Source of the DNA: Sphingomonas asaccharolytica NBRC 15499
Lineage (GTDB): Bacteria > Pseudomonadota > Alphaproteobacteria > Sphingomonadales > Sphingomonadaceae
Assembly: GCF_001598355.1 (NCBI RefSeq)
Contig: NZ_BCYU01000030.1
Span: 1-51,589 of the forward strand
Direction: 5' to 3'
Length of the DNA stretch: 51,589 nt
Made by a program: the position numbers and the translations under genes. The notes under the pieces were generated by a model. It saw only the letters and a list, made by a program, of their open reading frames with translations, ran no database searches and was not told the origin of the DNA. Shown one piece after another: positions 16,859-24,678 of the stretch. Position 1 is the stretch's first letter; every line of letters begins with the position of its first letter.

Positions 16859-16914
16859 GCGTTTTCAATGACTTAGCTGTGAACGGTGCGGAATAAACCG
16901 AGAACATCGTCAAT

Positions 16915-17058
16915 ATGTCGTTCATGGGCGCGCCCGATAGATTCTGGATCCCGGTGGACGAATTTCTCGATCAATGGGCGGCTTACCACCATGGTCGCGC
17001 TCTCACGGCGCGCGCACTGGGCGCGCGGCGTCAAATCGAGCAGTCCGTCCTGAAGTAG
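16915..17058 (+). CDS. Possible small ORF in the gap after tRNA-Glu
   Basis: ATG opens a 47-residue frame (MSFMGAPDRFWIPVDEFLDQ ... ALTARALGARRQIEQSVLK) that looks more protein-like than its surroundings but has no good ribosome site and no known family. It could be a relic of an integrated element. The rest of the 513-base gap 16859-17371 contains only the stem-loop at 17284-17312. Confidence 0.25.
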   Translation: MSFMGAPDRFWIPVDEFLDQWAAYHHGRALTARALGARRQIEQSVLK

Positions 17059-17283
17059 GTGGCTTTACGAAACCGGGCGATGTTAAAGCGCCACGAAATC
17101 TCGCCGAACGGCACAACACCTTCATCCGAAGCGGAGGTGCTGCGCAACACCGGTATAGGACTGATGGAGAGGTTTGCACCTGAGCGGCTGCGCGGAGAGT
17201 ACCTTAAAATCTCGCATATCCGCGTGGAGTGCCAATTTGTGGCGCAGCATTTTTTGCCGCGTTCGGCGCTCGGAAGAATAGGA

Positions 17284-17312
17284 GAGGCTGGGCGGCATCG
17301 CCGCCCAGCCTC
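17284..17312. terminator. 13-bp stem-loop at the 3' end of the tail-spike gene
   Basis: GAGGCTGGGCGGC and its exact complement are separated by ATC. It lies 60 bases past the stop of the minus-strand tail-spike gene; on that strand it is followed by a weak pyrimidine run. It is likely the terminator of that gene. Confidence 0.65.
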
Positions 17313-17371
17313 AAAATGGTCTTAGAAATAGCCGTCACATTTTGATTCTAAATGATGAACGACCATTCAGG

Positions 17372-20215
17372 TCACATGGGCGGCCTCGGCACAAGCCACA
17401 GGCCGGCGCGCTCGGTGGTCGATCGTCGCGCGGCGCCGGTGAACGAGAACGACCCGTTCACAGGTGTTGGCGACGTCGCGATGGCCGTGTTGGTCGCCAG
17501 AACTGGGGCCAAAGCGTCCGCGGCATCATAACATGCCTTCACCGCGTAATAGTCAGTTCCGGCAACGGTCACCTTGAAGTCGGTGATGGCCGTGGCCGCG
17601 CCATCGGGTCGAGCGAAGGTAACCGCGGGCGAGCCAGCCGTGTAGGTAAATTCATACCCGACCGGTGGGACGAAATGGCCGCAGGGAACGAAATACCAGG
17701 CGCCTGTGCCCACGCTGTCGATCGTACTGACTGGTCCGCCGCTCGTATACCAGTCGTTCAATCGCTTCGCGGTCAACGTCGCGCCGGCACGATCGGTGAC
17801 GACGAAGAGGGAATTGGTCTGATAATGATAGACAACACTTCCCTTGTCGTACCCGAGGTTGGCCGCCGTTCCGGCGTTGGGGCTGCCCGAGAGGGTGATC
17901 GTGGCGATACGACCTGTCTCGGAAAAGCTGGTTACCGACGAATTGCCGGCCAAGCCGGCCGCATAACCGCCGAGCGCGACGGTCAGCGGATAGTTGCCGT
18001 TTCGATAGCTCCCCGACGCTGTTTTCGCGCAGAACGGAATCGGGCTGTTGATATCCGATATGGCGTGGGAGCCGACATTGTACGTGGCACGGCCGGCACC
18101 GTTGGTAACGCTATAGGCCCAGCTGTCGCGCAAATGCCCCTCCCAGGGTCCCTGATCCTTGTTCAGAAACACGACACCGTGGGTCGAGCGAAGCATGATG
18201 GCTTCGCCAACGGTGATCGGCGTGATCGGTTGACCGTCGGTCATCTCCGACATCCACATCGGCGAGGAAATTTCCGCGTCGATCCGGCAAAGATTTGGGT
18301 CGCCCTTGATCACCAACGGCGAGCGCATATAGACGAACCTCGCCATCGCGCTGATCTCGAGGCACACCCCATCCACGTTGACGATATTATTGGGGATGCG
18401 CTTCCAGGCTTCATGATAGAAGCTGAAATTGCCGCCTCCCACCTTGAGCCCGACGCCGCTGGGACCGGGGCTCCATACGTCACCGACACGGTTGCAGACC
18501 TCGCCGTAGCAATTGTCGAGCACGATCGAGCCGCCGGCAGACGATTGGGGGAAGCAGACCATCTGCTGACTACTGCCGATCTCGCAATTCCTGAGCGATA
18601 CTTGCGCGAAACCGCTTTGCTGACCAACGACGCAACTGGACACCGCACAGAAGCATTGGGTGAGCAATGCGAGGTCGGCCTTGAACAGTCGCGCTTCGAT
18701 GTTGCCCCAACTCCAGGGGAAGGGCGAATAGGTGCAGAGCGTGTTTTCGAGGGCAATGTAGTCACCGTTCGACGAAGCGTTGCATCCCTTGACCGCAACG
18801 TTGCAACCGAAGCCCACCACTTCCGCATCGCGGATCGTGGCGCGGCTGCTGAGCGGCTTGTTATATTGTGTCGAGCCGCCCGAATAGGCGGGATAGCTGA
18901 CGTCGGTATAGGCTATCGAAGTGGTATCCGGACCAGCATAGAGCCAACGGCACGTGCCGTCGGTAATGATCGCGGAGCCCGTGCCGGTGGGACCACCCGA
19001 CGCAGCGCTGGTCGACCAGCTAAGGTTGCCAGGATTCCAGGCATAGTTGACGTAGAGGTTGCCGCCATTCGTGACGCTTACGCCAAAATTGTAGACGGTG
19101 TTCGGCGCCCAGGCAGTGGCGGTCGGCTTGGTGCCGCAGCGCGGATCGATATGGATGCCCGCGTTCATTTTGAATCGGCTGAGCACTAGCGGATTGGCGC
19201 CGCTTGGTAACCAGTTCTCGGGCAAGCACGGATCGAGCGTCGGAATCACCGAGCCGTTGCCGAGATAATTGTTCAAAATCCAGTTGTAGAAATTGCCCTT
19301 GAGTGACGTGCGTTCGAAAATGAAACCGCGGCAACCGGTCACTTCGATGGCATTTTCCCAGCCGGTGTAAGTGATCGAAAGACCGCCAAAAGTGCCGCCG
19401 CCACCATATTTGGTGGCCGGCCCAAGCCACGGGACCGAACGAAAATCACCCGCGCCCGCAGAACCATAATTGAGGATGATGCCAGACGCCCACAGGTGCG
19501 TGCCGGGCAAGGGCCGGATTGGCGCATGCTGGAAATAGAGCTGGTTGTCGGCCAACATTTGGAAGGCGTAATGGTCGTCGGCAATGCCGTTGCCGATTGC
19601 ACCCCAGCTAAATTGGCTCAGAGAGCCCGACAGGGCCCAGCAGTAGGCGCCGCTATTCGACACGTCGAAAACCGTGGTGACGGGGTCCGCGTCGACACCG
19701 CCCGAAAAGGTGACGGTGACGCCGGCGTCCGGCTTGACTACCGCGCCGCGAGCAAAGCGAACGCGGTTGGTGATGGTGAGGTTGCTCGCGATACGGTAAG
19801 TGCCGGCCGGTAACCAGAAATCCTTGCCGGAGCCGAGGAACGTGTCCCAGGCCGCGATGGCGCCGCGATCGTCGATCGTGCCATTGCCGGCCAGAGATTT
19901 GGGCGAGGTCAGCCCGAGAGGCAGGTCCTCGGCAAGAGGCTCGAATGCCACTTCAGCGTTGGCAGCGAGGCTGATGGGCGCGTTGCCCACCGCCGACGAT
20001 CCGATCGGAGAACGCGTGAAGGTCTGGCCTGCTGCACTGTAGGTGCCACGGCCATATTCGTACGCCGATCCCTGCTGGATCGAATAAGAATAGGTCAGGC
20101 CGTCGGCGAGGGCCGTGCTGCCGCGGTACCCGGGGATTGCCGCCCCCAGCGTGATTGTCCCGGTTCCAGTTGTGGTTGAATAGATTCTTGTGAGATCCAC
20201 GAGATTGGCAACCAT
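17372..20215 (-). CDS. Phage-type tail spike with pectate-lyase-like beta-helix
   Basis: A 947-residue protein. The first ~95 residues (RIYSTTTGTGTITLGAAIPG, then FTRSPIGSS and ISLAANAEVAFEPLAEDL) match the small beta-sandwich head domain seen at the start of many phage tail and virion proteins. Then come pectate-lyase-3-type starts, TIDDRGAIAAWDTFL and GIADDHYAFQML, with LPAGTYRIASNL. This indicates a right-handed beta-helix like that of tail spikes that bind or cleave capsule or O-antigen. Later segments with short hydrophobic strands fit further helix turns and a C-terminal binding domain. A TAGGAGCG ribosome site precedes the ATG, and TACAAT just upstream may be the -10 box. No other phage gene is nearby, so it is an orphan. 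Confidence 0.78.
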   Translation of the reverse strand: MVANLVDLTRIYSTTTGTGTITLGAAIPGYRGSTALADGLTYSYSIQQGSAYEYGRGTYSAAGQTFTRSPIGSSAVGNAPISLAANAEVAFEPLAEDLPLGLTSPKSLAGNGTIDDRGAIAAWDTFLGSGKDFWLPAGTYRIASNLTITNRVRFARGAVVKPDAGVTVTFSGGVDADPVTTVFDVSNSGAYCWALSGSLSQFSWGAIGNGIADDHYAFQMLADNQLYFQHAPIRPLPGTHLWASGIILNYGSAGAGDFRSVPWLGPATKYGGGGTFGGLSITYTGWENAIEVTGCRGFIFERTSLKGNFYNWILNNYLGNGSVIPTLDPCLPENWLPSGANPLVLSRFKMNAGIHIDPRCGTKPTATAWAPNTVYNFGVSVTNGGNLYVNYAWNPGNLSWSTSAASGGPTGTGSAIITDGTCRWLYAGPDTTSIAYTDVSYPAYSGGSTQYNKPLSSRATIRDAEVVGFGCNVAVKGCNASSNGDYIALENTLCTYSPFPWSWGNIEARLFKADLALLTQCFCAVSSCVVGQQSGFAQVSLRNCEIGSSQQMVCFPQSSAGGSIVLDNCYGEVCNRVGDVWSPGPSGVGLKVGGGNFSFYHEAWKRIPNNIVNVDGVCLEISAMARFVYMRSPLVIKGDPNLCRIDAEISSPMWMSEMTDGQPITPITVGEAIMLRSTHGVVFLNKDQGPWEGHLRDSWAYSVTNGAGRATYNVGSHAISDINSPIPFCAKTASGSYRNGNYPLTVALGGYAAGLAGNSSVTSFSETGRIATITLSGSPNAGTAANLGYDKGSVVYHYQTNSLFVVTDRAGATLTAKRLNDWYTSGGPVSTIDSVGTGAWYFVPCGHFVPPVGYEFTYTAGSPAVTFARPDGAATAITDFKVTVAGTDYYAVKACYDAADALAPVLATNTAIATSPTPVNGSFSFTGAARRSTTERAGLWLVPRPPM

Positions 20216-20640
20216 CTGTCGCTCCTATATTGTAGCACATAGACTGATTAGCAGGCGCGCGGCGTCGTCTCGGCAGCGGGGACATGCCGGCTGCCGATCT
20301 TAAGTAGACACGGGTCATCAAAACGCCGAAAAAATGGCGATTTGACTTGGACTGCTATTTTTGAACCGTCGCGGGCGTTGCGTCAGTATTTCGAAGCTGA
20401 ACGTTTATTCCCAACATGTAAATGGGGACCGCTTGCGAAAAGTGATGGCGTTGTGGCGGTGAGGGAAACCGACAGGGGCTGGCTCCAGCTGCGCCCGGCG
20501 CCAGGGCGGCATGGGAGCGCGGGGTTTTTCCGACCTAGTGACCGCGCTCGGACCCACGCTAGCCGAATTGCGGGCCCGTCCGCTCCCCCCAATAACGGGC
20601 GCAAACGCTGTTCGGTGGTTTGTTTAGGAGACAAATCTTT

Positions 20641-20790
20641 CCTAAACTATCGGCCTAGCGCCTCGAAGTTCTCATATTGGCGACGCCCGCGCCAATGTGA
20701 GATTGGGGGCGGGCAGATGACAGCGATATCACGGCTCTTGGTCCGCGCACCGAGCTTGGGTGGGGCAGCTATTGGGTGAGGGGACTGCTA
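20641..20790 (+). repeat. Degenerate copy of the RHS-gene leader and first codons (copy A)
   Basis: The block CCTAAACTATCGG, a hairpin (TCATATTGGCG / CGCCAATGTGA, 20672-20700), a purine-rich site and an ATG at 20717 repeat the plan of the leader at 28108-28190. After the ATG, ATGACAGCGATAT-CACGG aligns with ATGGTAGCGATATTCACGG, and similarity continues through GAGC-TTGG, GGGCA and CTGCT to about 20790. One missing base after codon 4 and a TGA after 20 codons make it non-coding. The copies are in direct orientation about 7.5 kb apart. The rest of the gap 20216-20870 holds only the promoter of the spike gene. Confidence 0.7.
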
Positions 20791-20870
20791 AAGGGGGGCG
20801 AAGCGGCGTGATCTTCCTGCTGGGGCGATTTAGCCGGACGGGCGAAGATACAGATTGCGGCGTTGGCTGA

Positions 20871-21806
20871 TTAACAACGCTTACCGGTCAACAGACAGGA
20901 TACGGCAAGCTTGTGCTTGCGCGCACGCTCGATGGTGGTGCCCGACATCGGGAAATCGACAGAATGGATGACCTTGAATCCGGCGCTCTCCATGACCTCG
21001 GCGGCGTGATCGAGTCCTTCAAACAAATAGATATGGTCGGGTGCGGGGCTATTGGCGGGTACGTTGACGAAAATCAGCCCTTCCGGCGTCAGGTGCTGTC
21101 CCGCAGCGCGCAACGCCGCGGCGGGGTCTTCGAGATGCTCCAGTATCTCGCTCATCGCAATGCTTTCGAACTGTTCGTGCTCGCCCTCAGCGCTGGCGTC
21201 AAACAGATCGCGCAACTTGAGCGTCGGCCGACGCGGAGCGCCAAGAACGTTCAGCGCGTGGCGGGTCTTTTCGATGCTGGTCGGGCTGATGTCCCACCCT
21301 GTCACCGATCCGACGTTGGCAGCGCCTGCAGCGAAGAATAAGAACAGGCCGTGCCCAGGTCCAATTTCGAGATGCCGCGCACCGGCATCCAGCCGCGGAA
21401 GATAGTCGTTGACGAAACTGGCGAACGCCTCGGCGTGGTTTGCCCAGATGACGTTCGACAGCAGCAGGCCGTTCATGTAGCGAGACATGAAAGGCGCGTT
21501 CGCGTAGCATTCCGCATTTGCGTCGGCGAAGTTGGACACTCGATAGCGTCCGTTGCGACGAAAATACACTTCCTCGGGCAGAACGATCTCCTCGCACAGG
21601 TAGCGATAATCGTCGCTCAACTTATCGATGCCGCCAGGTTCGGTCGCAGCAAGCTTCAGGATCAGGCCGGCAAGCTGCTCTCCCACCCTCATCGTCTTCG
21701 CGTCCCGATGGGTAAAGCTGCGGGCAATAAAGGTCGCATGCTCGGGCCAGCGATGCGTGATCCTATCCTTCAATATCTCGATCGACGGATAAACGCTGTC
21801 GGTCAT
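20871..21806 (-). CDS. Class I SAM-dependent methyltransferase
   Basis: A 311-residue protein. An N-terminal helical domain of about 130 residues precedes a Rossmann methyltransferase with motif I HLEIGPGHGLFLFFAA at about 142-157, VTGWDISPTSIEKT as the acidic second strand, and SIAMSEILEHLEDPAAALRA as motif II/III. The C-terminal GLIFVNVPANSPAPDHIYLF is typical of methyltransferase family 11/12 members. It is convergent with nothing and lies directly downstream of the VOC gene (9-base gap), so the two form an operon that diverges from the ACP operon. It may O-methylate the carrier-bound acyl group or the modified sugar; the substrate is not shown by sequence. Confidence 0.82.
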   Translation of the reverse strand: MTDSVYPSIEILKDRITHRWPEHATFIARSFTHRDAKTMRVGEQLAGLILKLAATEPGGIDKLSDDYRYLCEEIVLPEEVYFRRNGRYRVSNFADANAECYANAPFMSRYMNGLLLSNVIWANHAEAFASFVNDYLPRLDAGARHLEIGPGHGLFLFFAAGAANVGSVTGWDISPTSIEKTRHALNVLGAPRRPTLKLRDLFDASAEGEHEQFESIAMSEILEHLEDPAAALRAAGQHLTPEGLIFVNVPANSPAPDHIYLFEGLDHAAEVMESAGFKVIHSVDFPMSGTTIERARKHKLAVSCLLTGKRC

Positions 21807-21815
21807 GTCATAATC

Positions 21816-22283
21816 CTATAGAAGATCAACCTGGGCGCGGCATCTGAATTCGTGGGTGAATTCTGGTGCTTCGATAAGTTCGATAATGGTGTTGATCGGC
21901 GTAACGAAGAACTGGATGAGCGCGCCGCCAAAGGCAACCGCCATTTTAGGTTCAGCGGTAGGCATCGACCCGGCCGCGCGCAGGTGTGCGGCACTGGCTG
22001 TCAAATCGGATACGCGATAGGCTACGTGATTGAGCAGGTTCTTGCGCCCGGCCAGCGCACTGGCGATCGGGCTGTCGGCACCCATTGGGCTGAGCAATTC
22101 GTACACGATGCCCGACTGATCGCGGCAAAACTGCAGGGCGACGCCGTTGACCTGATCGACGAGCGGGTCGGTCCACCATTCTGCTCCCAGGGTATGAGTG
22201 AAGTGCGACTGCCCCTTGGAAAGCGATTTCACCACGACGCCAATGTGGTCGAATGTCCATTCTGACGGAAGGGCGAGGGCCAT
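21816..22283 (-). CDS. VOC-superfamily protein (glyoxalase / methylmalonyl-CoA epimerase-like)
   Basis: A 155-residue vicinal-oxygen-chelate protein. The two beta-alpha-beta-beta-beta halves begin at TFDHIGVVVKSLSKGQSHF (residues 9-27) and NLLNHVAYRVSDLTASAAHL (about 84-103). Candidate metal ligands are H12 and the H of LNHVAY, with E in GIVYELLSP and IIELIEAP. Spacing is closest to methylmalonyl-CoA epimerase-like members. The ATG at 22283 was chosen because the upstream extension is not VOC-like and reaches into the divergent promoter. It shares an operon with the methyltransferase and could epimerise or isomerise the carrier-bound acyl group; this is an inference from context. Confidence 0.75.
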   Translation of the reverse strand: MALALPSEWTFDHIGVVVKSLSKGQSHFTHTLGAEWWTDPLVDQVNGVALQFCRDQSGIVYELLSPMGADSPIASALAGRKNLLNHVAYRVSDLTASAAHLRAAGSMPTAEPKMAVAFGGALIQFFVTPINTIIELIEAPEFTHEFRCRAQVDLL

Positions 22284-22506
22284 TGCGATCGCCTTAAAGG
22301 CACCTTCTGTGGCAGGCAAGCAAGCAGGTGAATCCAGCCATCGTCTTCGCCATTGCCAATGTTTGGGTTGAACTATAGTGACCCCGCCTGTCCGCGCTGC
22401 GACCGGCAGTGCGGAAGACGGCCGCCGTGAACCGCGACTTGCCGCCGAGCAGGATGCCGTTTCTGCCTTGCTTTGCGGAACGTCGAGTGATGGGATGTAA
22501 AATTGC

Positions 22507-22746
22507 ATGTCCGACGATGAAATTCTGGCTAAATTAACCGAGATCATTCGCGATCAGTTGGACGAGGACGACATCGTCCTGAACATGTCGACCTTGGCGA
22601 GTTCGGTCGAGGGCTGGGATAGTCTGGCGCATGTACGGGTCATGATCGGGGTCGAAGAGGCATTCGGCATCCGCTTTCAGACGTCCGAAATAACGTCGCT
22701 AAAGAATGTTGGGGAGCTCGTGGCACTGGTCCGGACGAAGCTTTAA
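22507..22746 (+). CDS. Acyl carrier protein
   Basis: A 79-residue acidic four-helix carrier protein. The phosphopantetheine attachment site is S39 in EGWDSLAHVRVMIGVEEAFG. The helix I and III patterns (ILAKLTEIIRDQL, VGELVALVRTKL) are standard. The W before DSL is typical of discrete ACPs in secondary-metabolite and FkbH-type pathways rather than the fatty-acid ACP. It starts an apparent four-gene operon: FkbH follows after 33 bases, then MBOAT and SGNH-like genes with overlapping or adjacent ends. It should carry the acyl group made by FkbH to the membrane transferase, as DltC does for D-alanine. Confidence 0.88.
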   Translation: MSDDEILAKLTEIIRDQLDEDDIVLNMSTLASSVEGWDSLAHVRVMIGVEEAFGIRFQTSEITSLKNVGELVALVRTKL

Positions 22747-22779
22747 TAAGCCGCCAAGCATCGACTAGGACACAAGGCT

Positions 22780-24678
22780 ATGTTTGCGCCCCTGAAAATG
22801 CCGTGGCTGACCGAGCCGCCGGCGGATTTTCGCGCTCGAGTGAAGCGCGTGGCCGACCTTGAGAACGGACATGGCAGCGCGCTGGCCCAACTTGCGACGC
22901 ATCGACTGAACTCCGCCCAGGCGTTATCATTCACCAACGTCCAGCAAAACCTGGTCAAGCGCGGCATCTCGTTGGCGCCGCTTTCGCCCTTCCGCCTCGC
23001 CTTGCTTTCTTCCGGCACGGTCGACGCCGTCGCTACGGCGCTGCCTGCTGCCGGCGCTAGGCATGGCGTCGCGCTCGAGGTTGTCGTTGCCGAGTTTGAT
23101 CAAATTATCCAAACCGCATTCGATGACAGCTCGGAGATATTCGCTAAACGCCCCGACGCTGTCTTGGTCCATTTCGACCACCGGTGGCTCGGGCTAGATC
23201 GGTTCGAACCCAGCGCTGACGCCGCGCGTGAGCGCGTCGATCACGCGATCGATCGGGTCGTCACGGTATTGCGCGCGCTCGCCGATCGCACCGGCCAAAT
23301 CATCGTAAGCAACCTTGCCGTGCCTCCTGAAAGCCTGTTCGGCGGGTTGGATGCTAGCGTCGCGGGAACGCGTAAGGCGCAAATCGCCGCGTTCAACCTG
23401 TTGCTCCGCGTGATGGCGCCGGAATGTGGCGCTCTTGTTCTCGACATTGCGGCGGCGGCGGAGCAGGTCGGAACGGCGACATGGTTCGACCCCGTGGTCT
23501 GGGGCCTCTACAAAATGCCCTTTGCAGCCGAATGCGTCCCGCTCGTCGCGGATCTGATCGCACGCCAATTAGGAGCGCTCCGCGGCAGGGTGCGCAAATG
23601 CCTCGTGCTCGATTGCGATAACACGTTGTGGGGCGGGGTGATCGGCGACGACGGATTGGCCGGAATCAATATCGGCCCCGGCAATGCAGAGGGTGAGAGC
23701 TTTCTTGCCGTCCAGCAAATGGCCCTCGAGATGAAGCGGCGCGGCGTTATCCTGGCGATTTGTTCCAAGAATTATGACGAGATCGCGCGCGGACCGTTCC
23801 TCGAGCATCCCGATATGGCGCTGCGCGAGAGCGACATCGCCGTCTTCCAGGCTAATTGGGCGGACAAACCGAGCAATCTTGAGGCGATCGCAGCCTCGCT
23901 TGATATCGGTCTGGATGCTCTTGTGTTTCTTGACGACAATAGCGCCGAGCGCGCGCAAGTCAGGGCCGCGTTGCCGATGGTCGCAGTTCCCGAACTCCCG
24001 GCCGACCCAGCCTACTACCCCCTCTATTTGACGAGCGCGGGGTATTTCGAGGCGGTTGCATATTCGCAGGAGGACGCCACGCGTGCGGACAGCTATCTGT
24101 CCAACGCTCGCCGCGCCGAGGTCAAGCAGCAGGTGCGCGATCTCGGCGAATATTTACGCGCGCTCGAGATGACGCTCGACGTTCGCGCGTTTGACGAGCC
24201 AGGCCGCGCACGGATCGCGCAGCTGATTAATAAGTCGAACCAGTTCAACCTAACGACCCGCCGCTACACCGAGGCCGACGTGCGGTCGTTCGAGCGGGAT
24301 CCCGCCGCGCTTACGCTTCAGGCACGATTGCAAGACAAGTTCAGTGATTTCGGGATGATCGGAGTCGTCATCGCCCGACCGCATGACAGCGACCCGGAGG
24401 CTTATGACATCGATACATGGCTGATGAGCTGCCGTGTACTGGGGCGACGAGTTGAAGAAGGCATGCTCGAAGCGTTGGTCACGCAGGTGCGCAATGCTGG
24501 CCGACGGCGTCTTTACGCGCACTATCTGCCGACCGATAAGAACCGCATGGTTCGCGAAATGTTCGATACGCTGGGCTTTGAATTGATCGCCGAACAGAAA
24601 AACGGTGGCCGCAGCTATCGATTGAATTTGGACGATATTGCGCCGCGCCAGCTGCCCTTTGCGACCAAAGGCGCATAG
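22780..24678 (+). CDS. FkbH-like HAD-IIIC protein (glyceryl-ACP synthase type)
   Basis: A 632-residue three-part protein. Residues 1-270 form an SGNH-like N-terminal domain. Residues 273-450 are the HAD-IIIC phosphatase core: the nucleophile D278 and D280 lie in VLDCDNTLWGGVIGDDG, with ICSKNYDEI and LVFLDDNSAER following. From about 480 a GNAT-like tail holds INKSNQFNLTTRRYTEADV, the hallmark of FkbH proteins. Characterised family members take 1,3-bisphosphoglycerate, dephosphorylate it and load glycerate on an ACP to give glyceryl-S-ACP. The adjacent ACP is the expected partner. Its stop codon overlaps the GTG of the MBOAT gene. No fkbI/fkbK dehydrogenases follow, so the glyceryl unit probably stays unoxidised. 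Confidence 0.88.
   Translation: MFAPLKMPWLTEPPADFRARVKRVADLENGHGSALAQLATHRLNSAQALSFTNVQQNLVKRGISLAPLSPFRLALLSSGTVDAVATALPAAGARHGVALEVVVAEFDQIIQTAFDDSSEIFAKRPDAVLVHFDHRWLGLDRFEPSADAARERVDHAIDRVVTVLRALADRTGQIIVSNLAVPPESLFGGLDASVAGTRKAQIAAFNLLLRVMAPECGALVLDIAAAAEQVGTATWFDPVVWGLYKMPFAAECVPLVADLIARQLGALRGRVRKCLVLDCDNTLWGGVIGDDGLAGINIGPGNAEGESFLAVQQMALEMKRRGVILAICSKNYDEIARGPFLEHPDMALRESDIAVFQANWADKPSNLEAIAASLDIGLDALVFLDDNSAERAQVRAALPMVAVPELPADPAYYPLYLTSAGYFEAVAYSQEDATRADSYLSNARRAEVKQQVRDLGEYLRALEMTLDVRAFDEPGRARIAQLINKSNQFNLTTRRYTEADVRSFERDPAALTLQARLQDKFSDFGMIGVVIARPHDSDPEAYDIDTWLMSCRVLGRRVEEGMLEALVTQVRNAGRRRLYAHYLPTDKNRMVREMFDTLGFELIAEQKNGGRSYRLNLDDIAPRQLPFATKGA

Noticed and set aside
17342..19189. 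Long plus-strand open frame (615 residues) opposite the tail-spike gene
   Set aside because: Arg/Gly/Asp-rich composition with no fold pattern; it is the antisense shadow of a protein with clear beta-helix motifs.
20342..20779. Plus-strand frame of 145 residues upstream of the methyltransferase
   Set aside because: Its last part is the dead RHS-leader copy read in the same frame, and the first part has no protein-like features.
16859..20870. Integrated prophage with att sites at tRNA-Glu
   Set aside because: No integrase, no structural genes other than the spike, and no repeated tRNA 3' end was noticed; only a relic is supportable.
22353..22379. TTGCCA ... TATAGT as a promoter for the ACP operon
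   Set aside because: The 15-base spacer is too short for a standard sigma-70 promoter and no second line of evidence was found.
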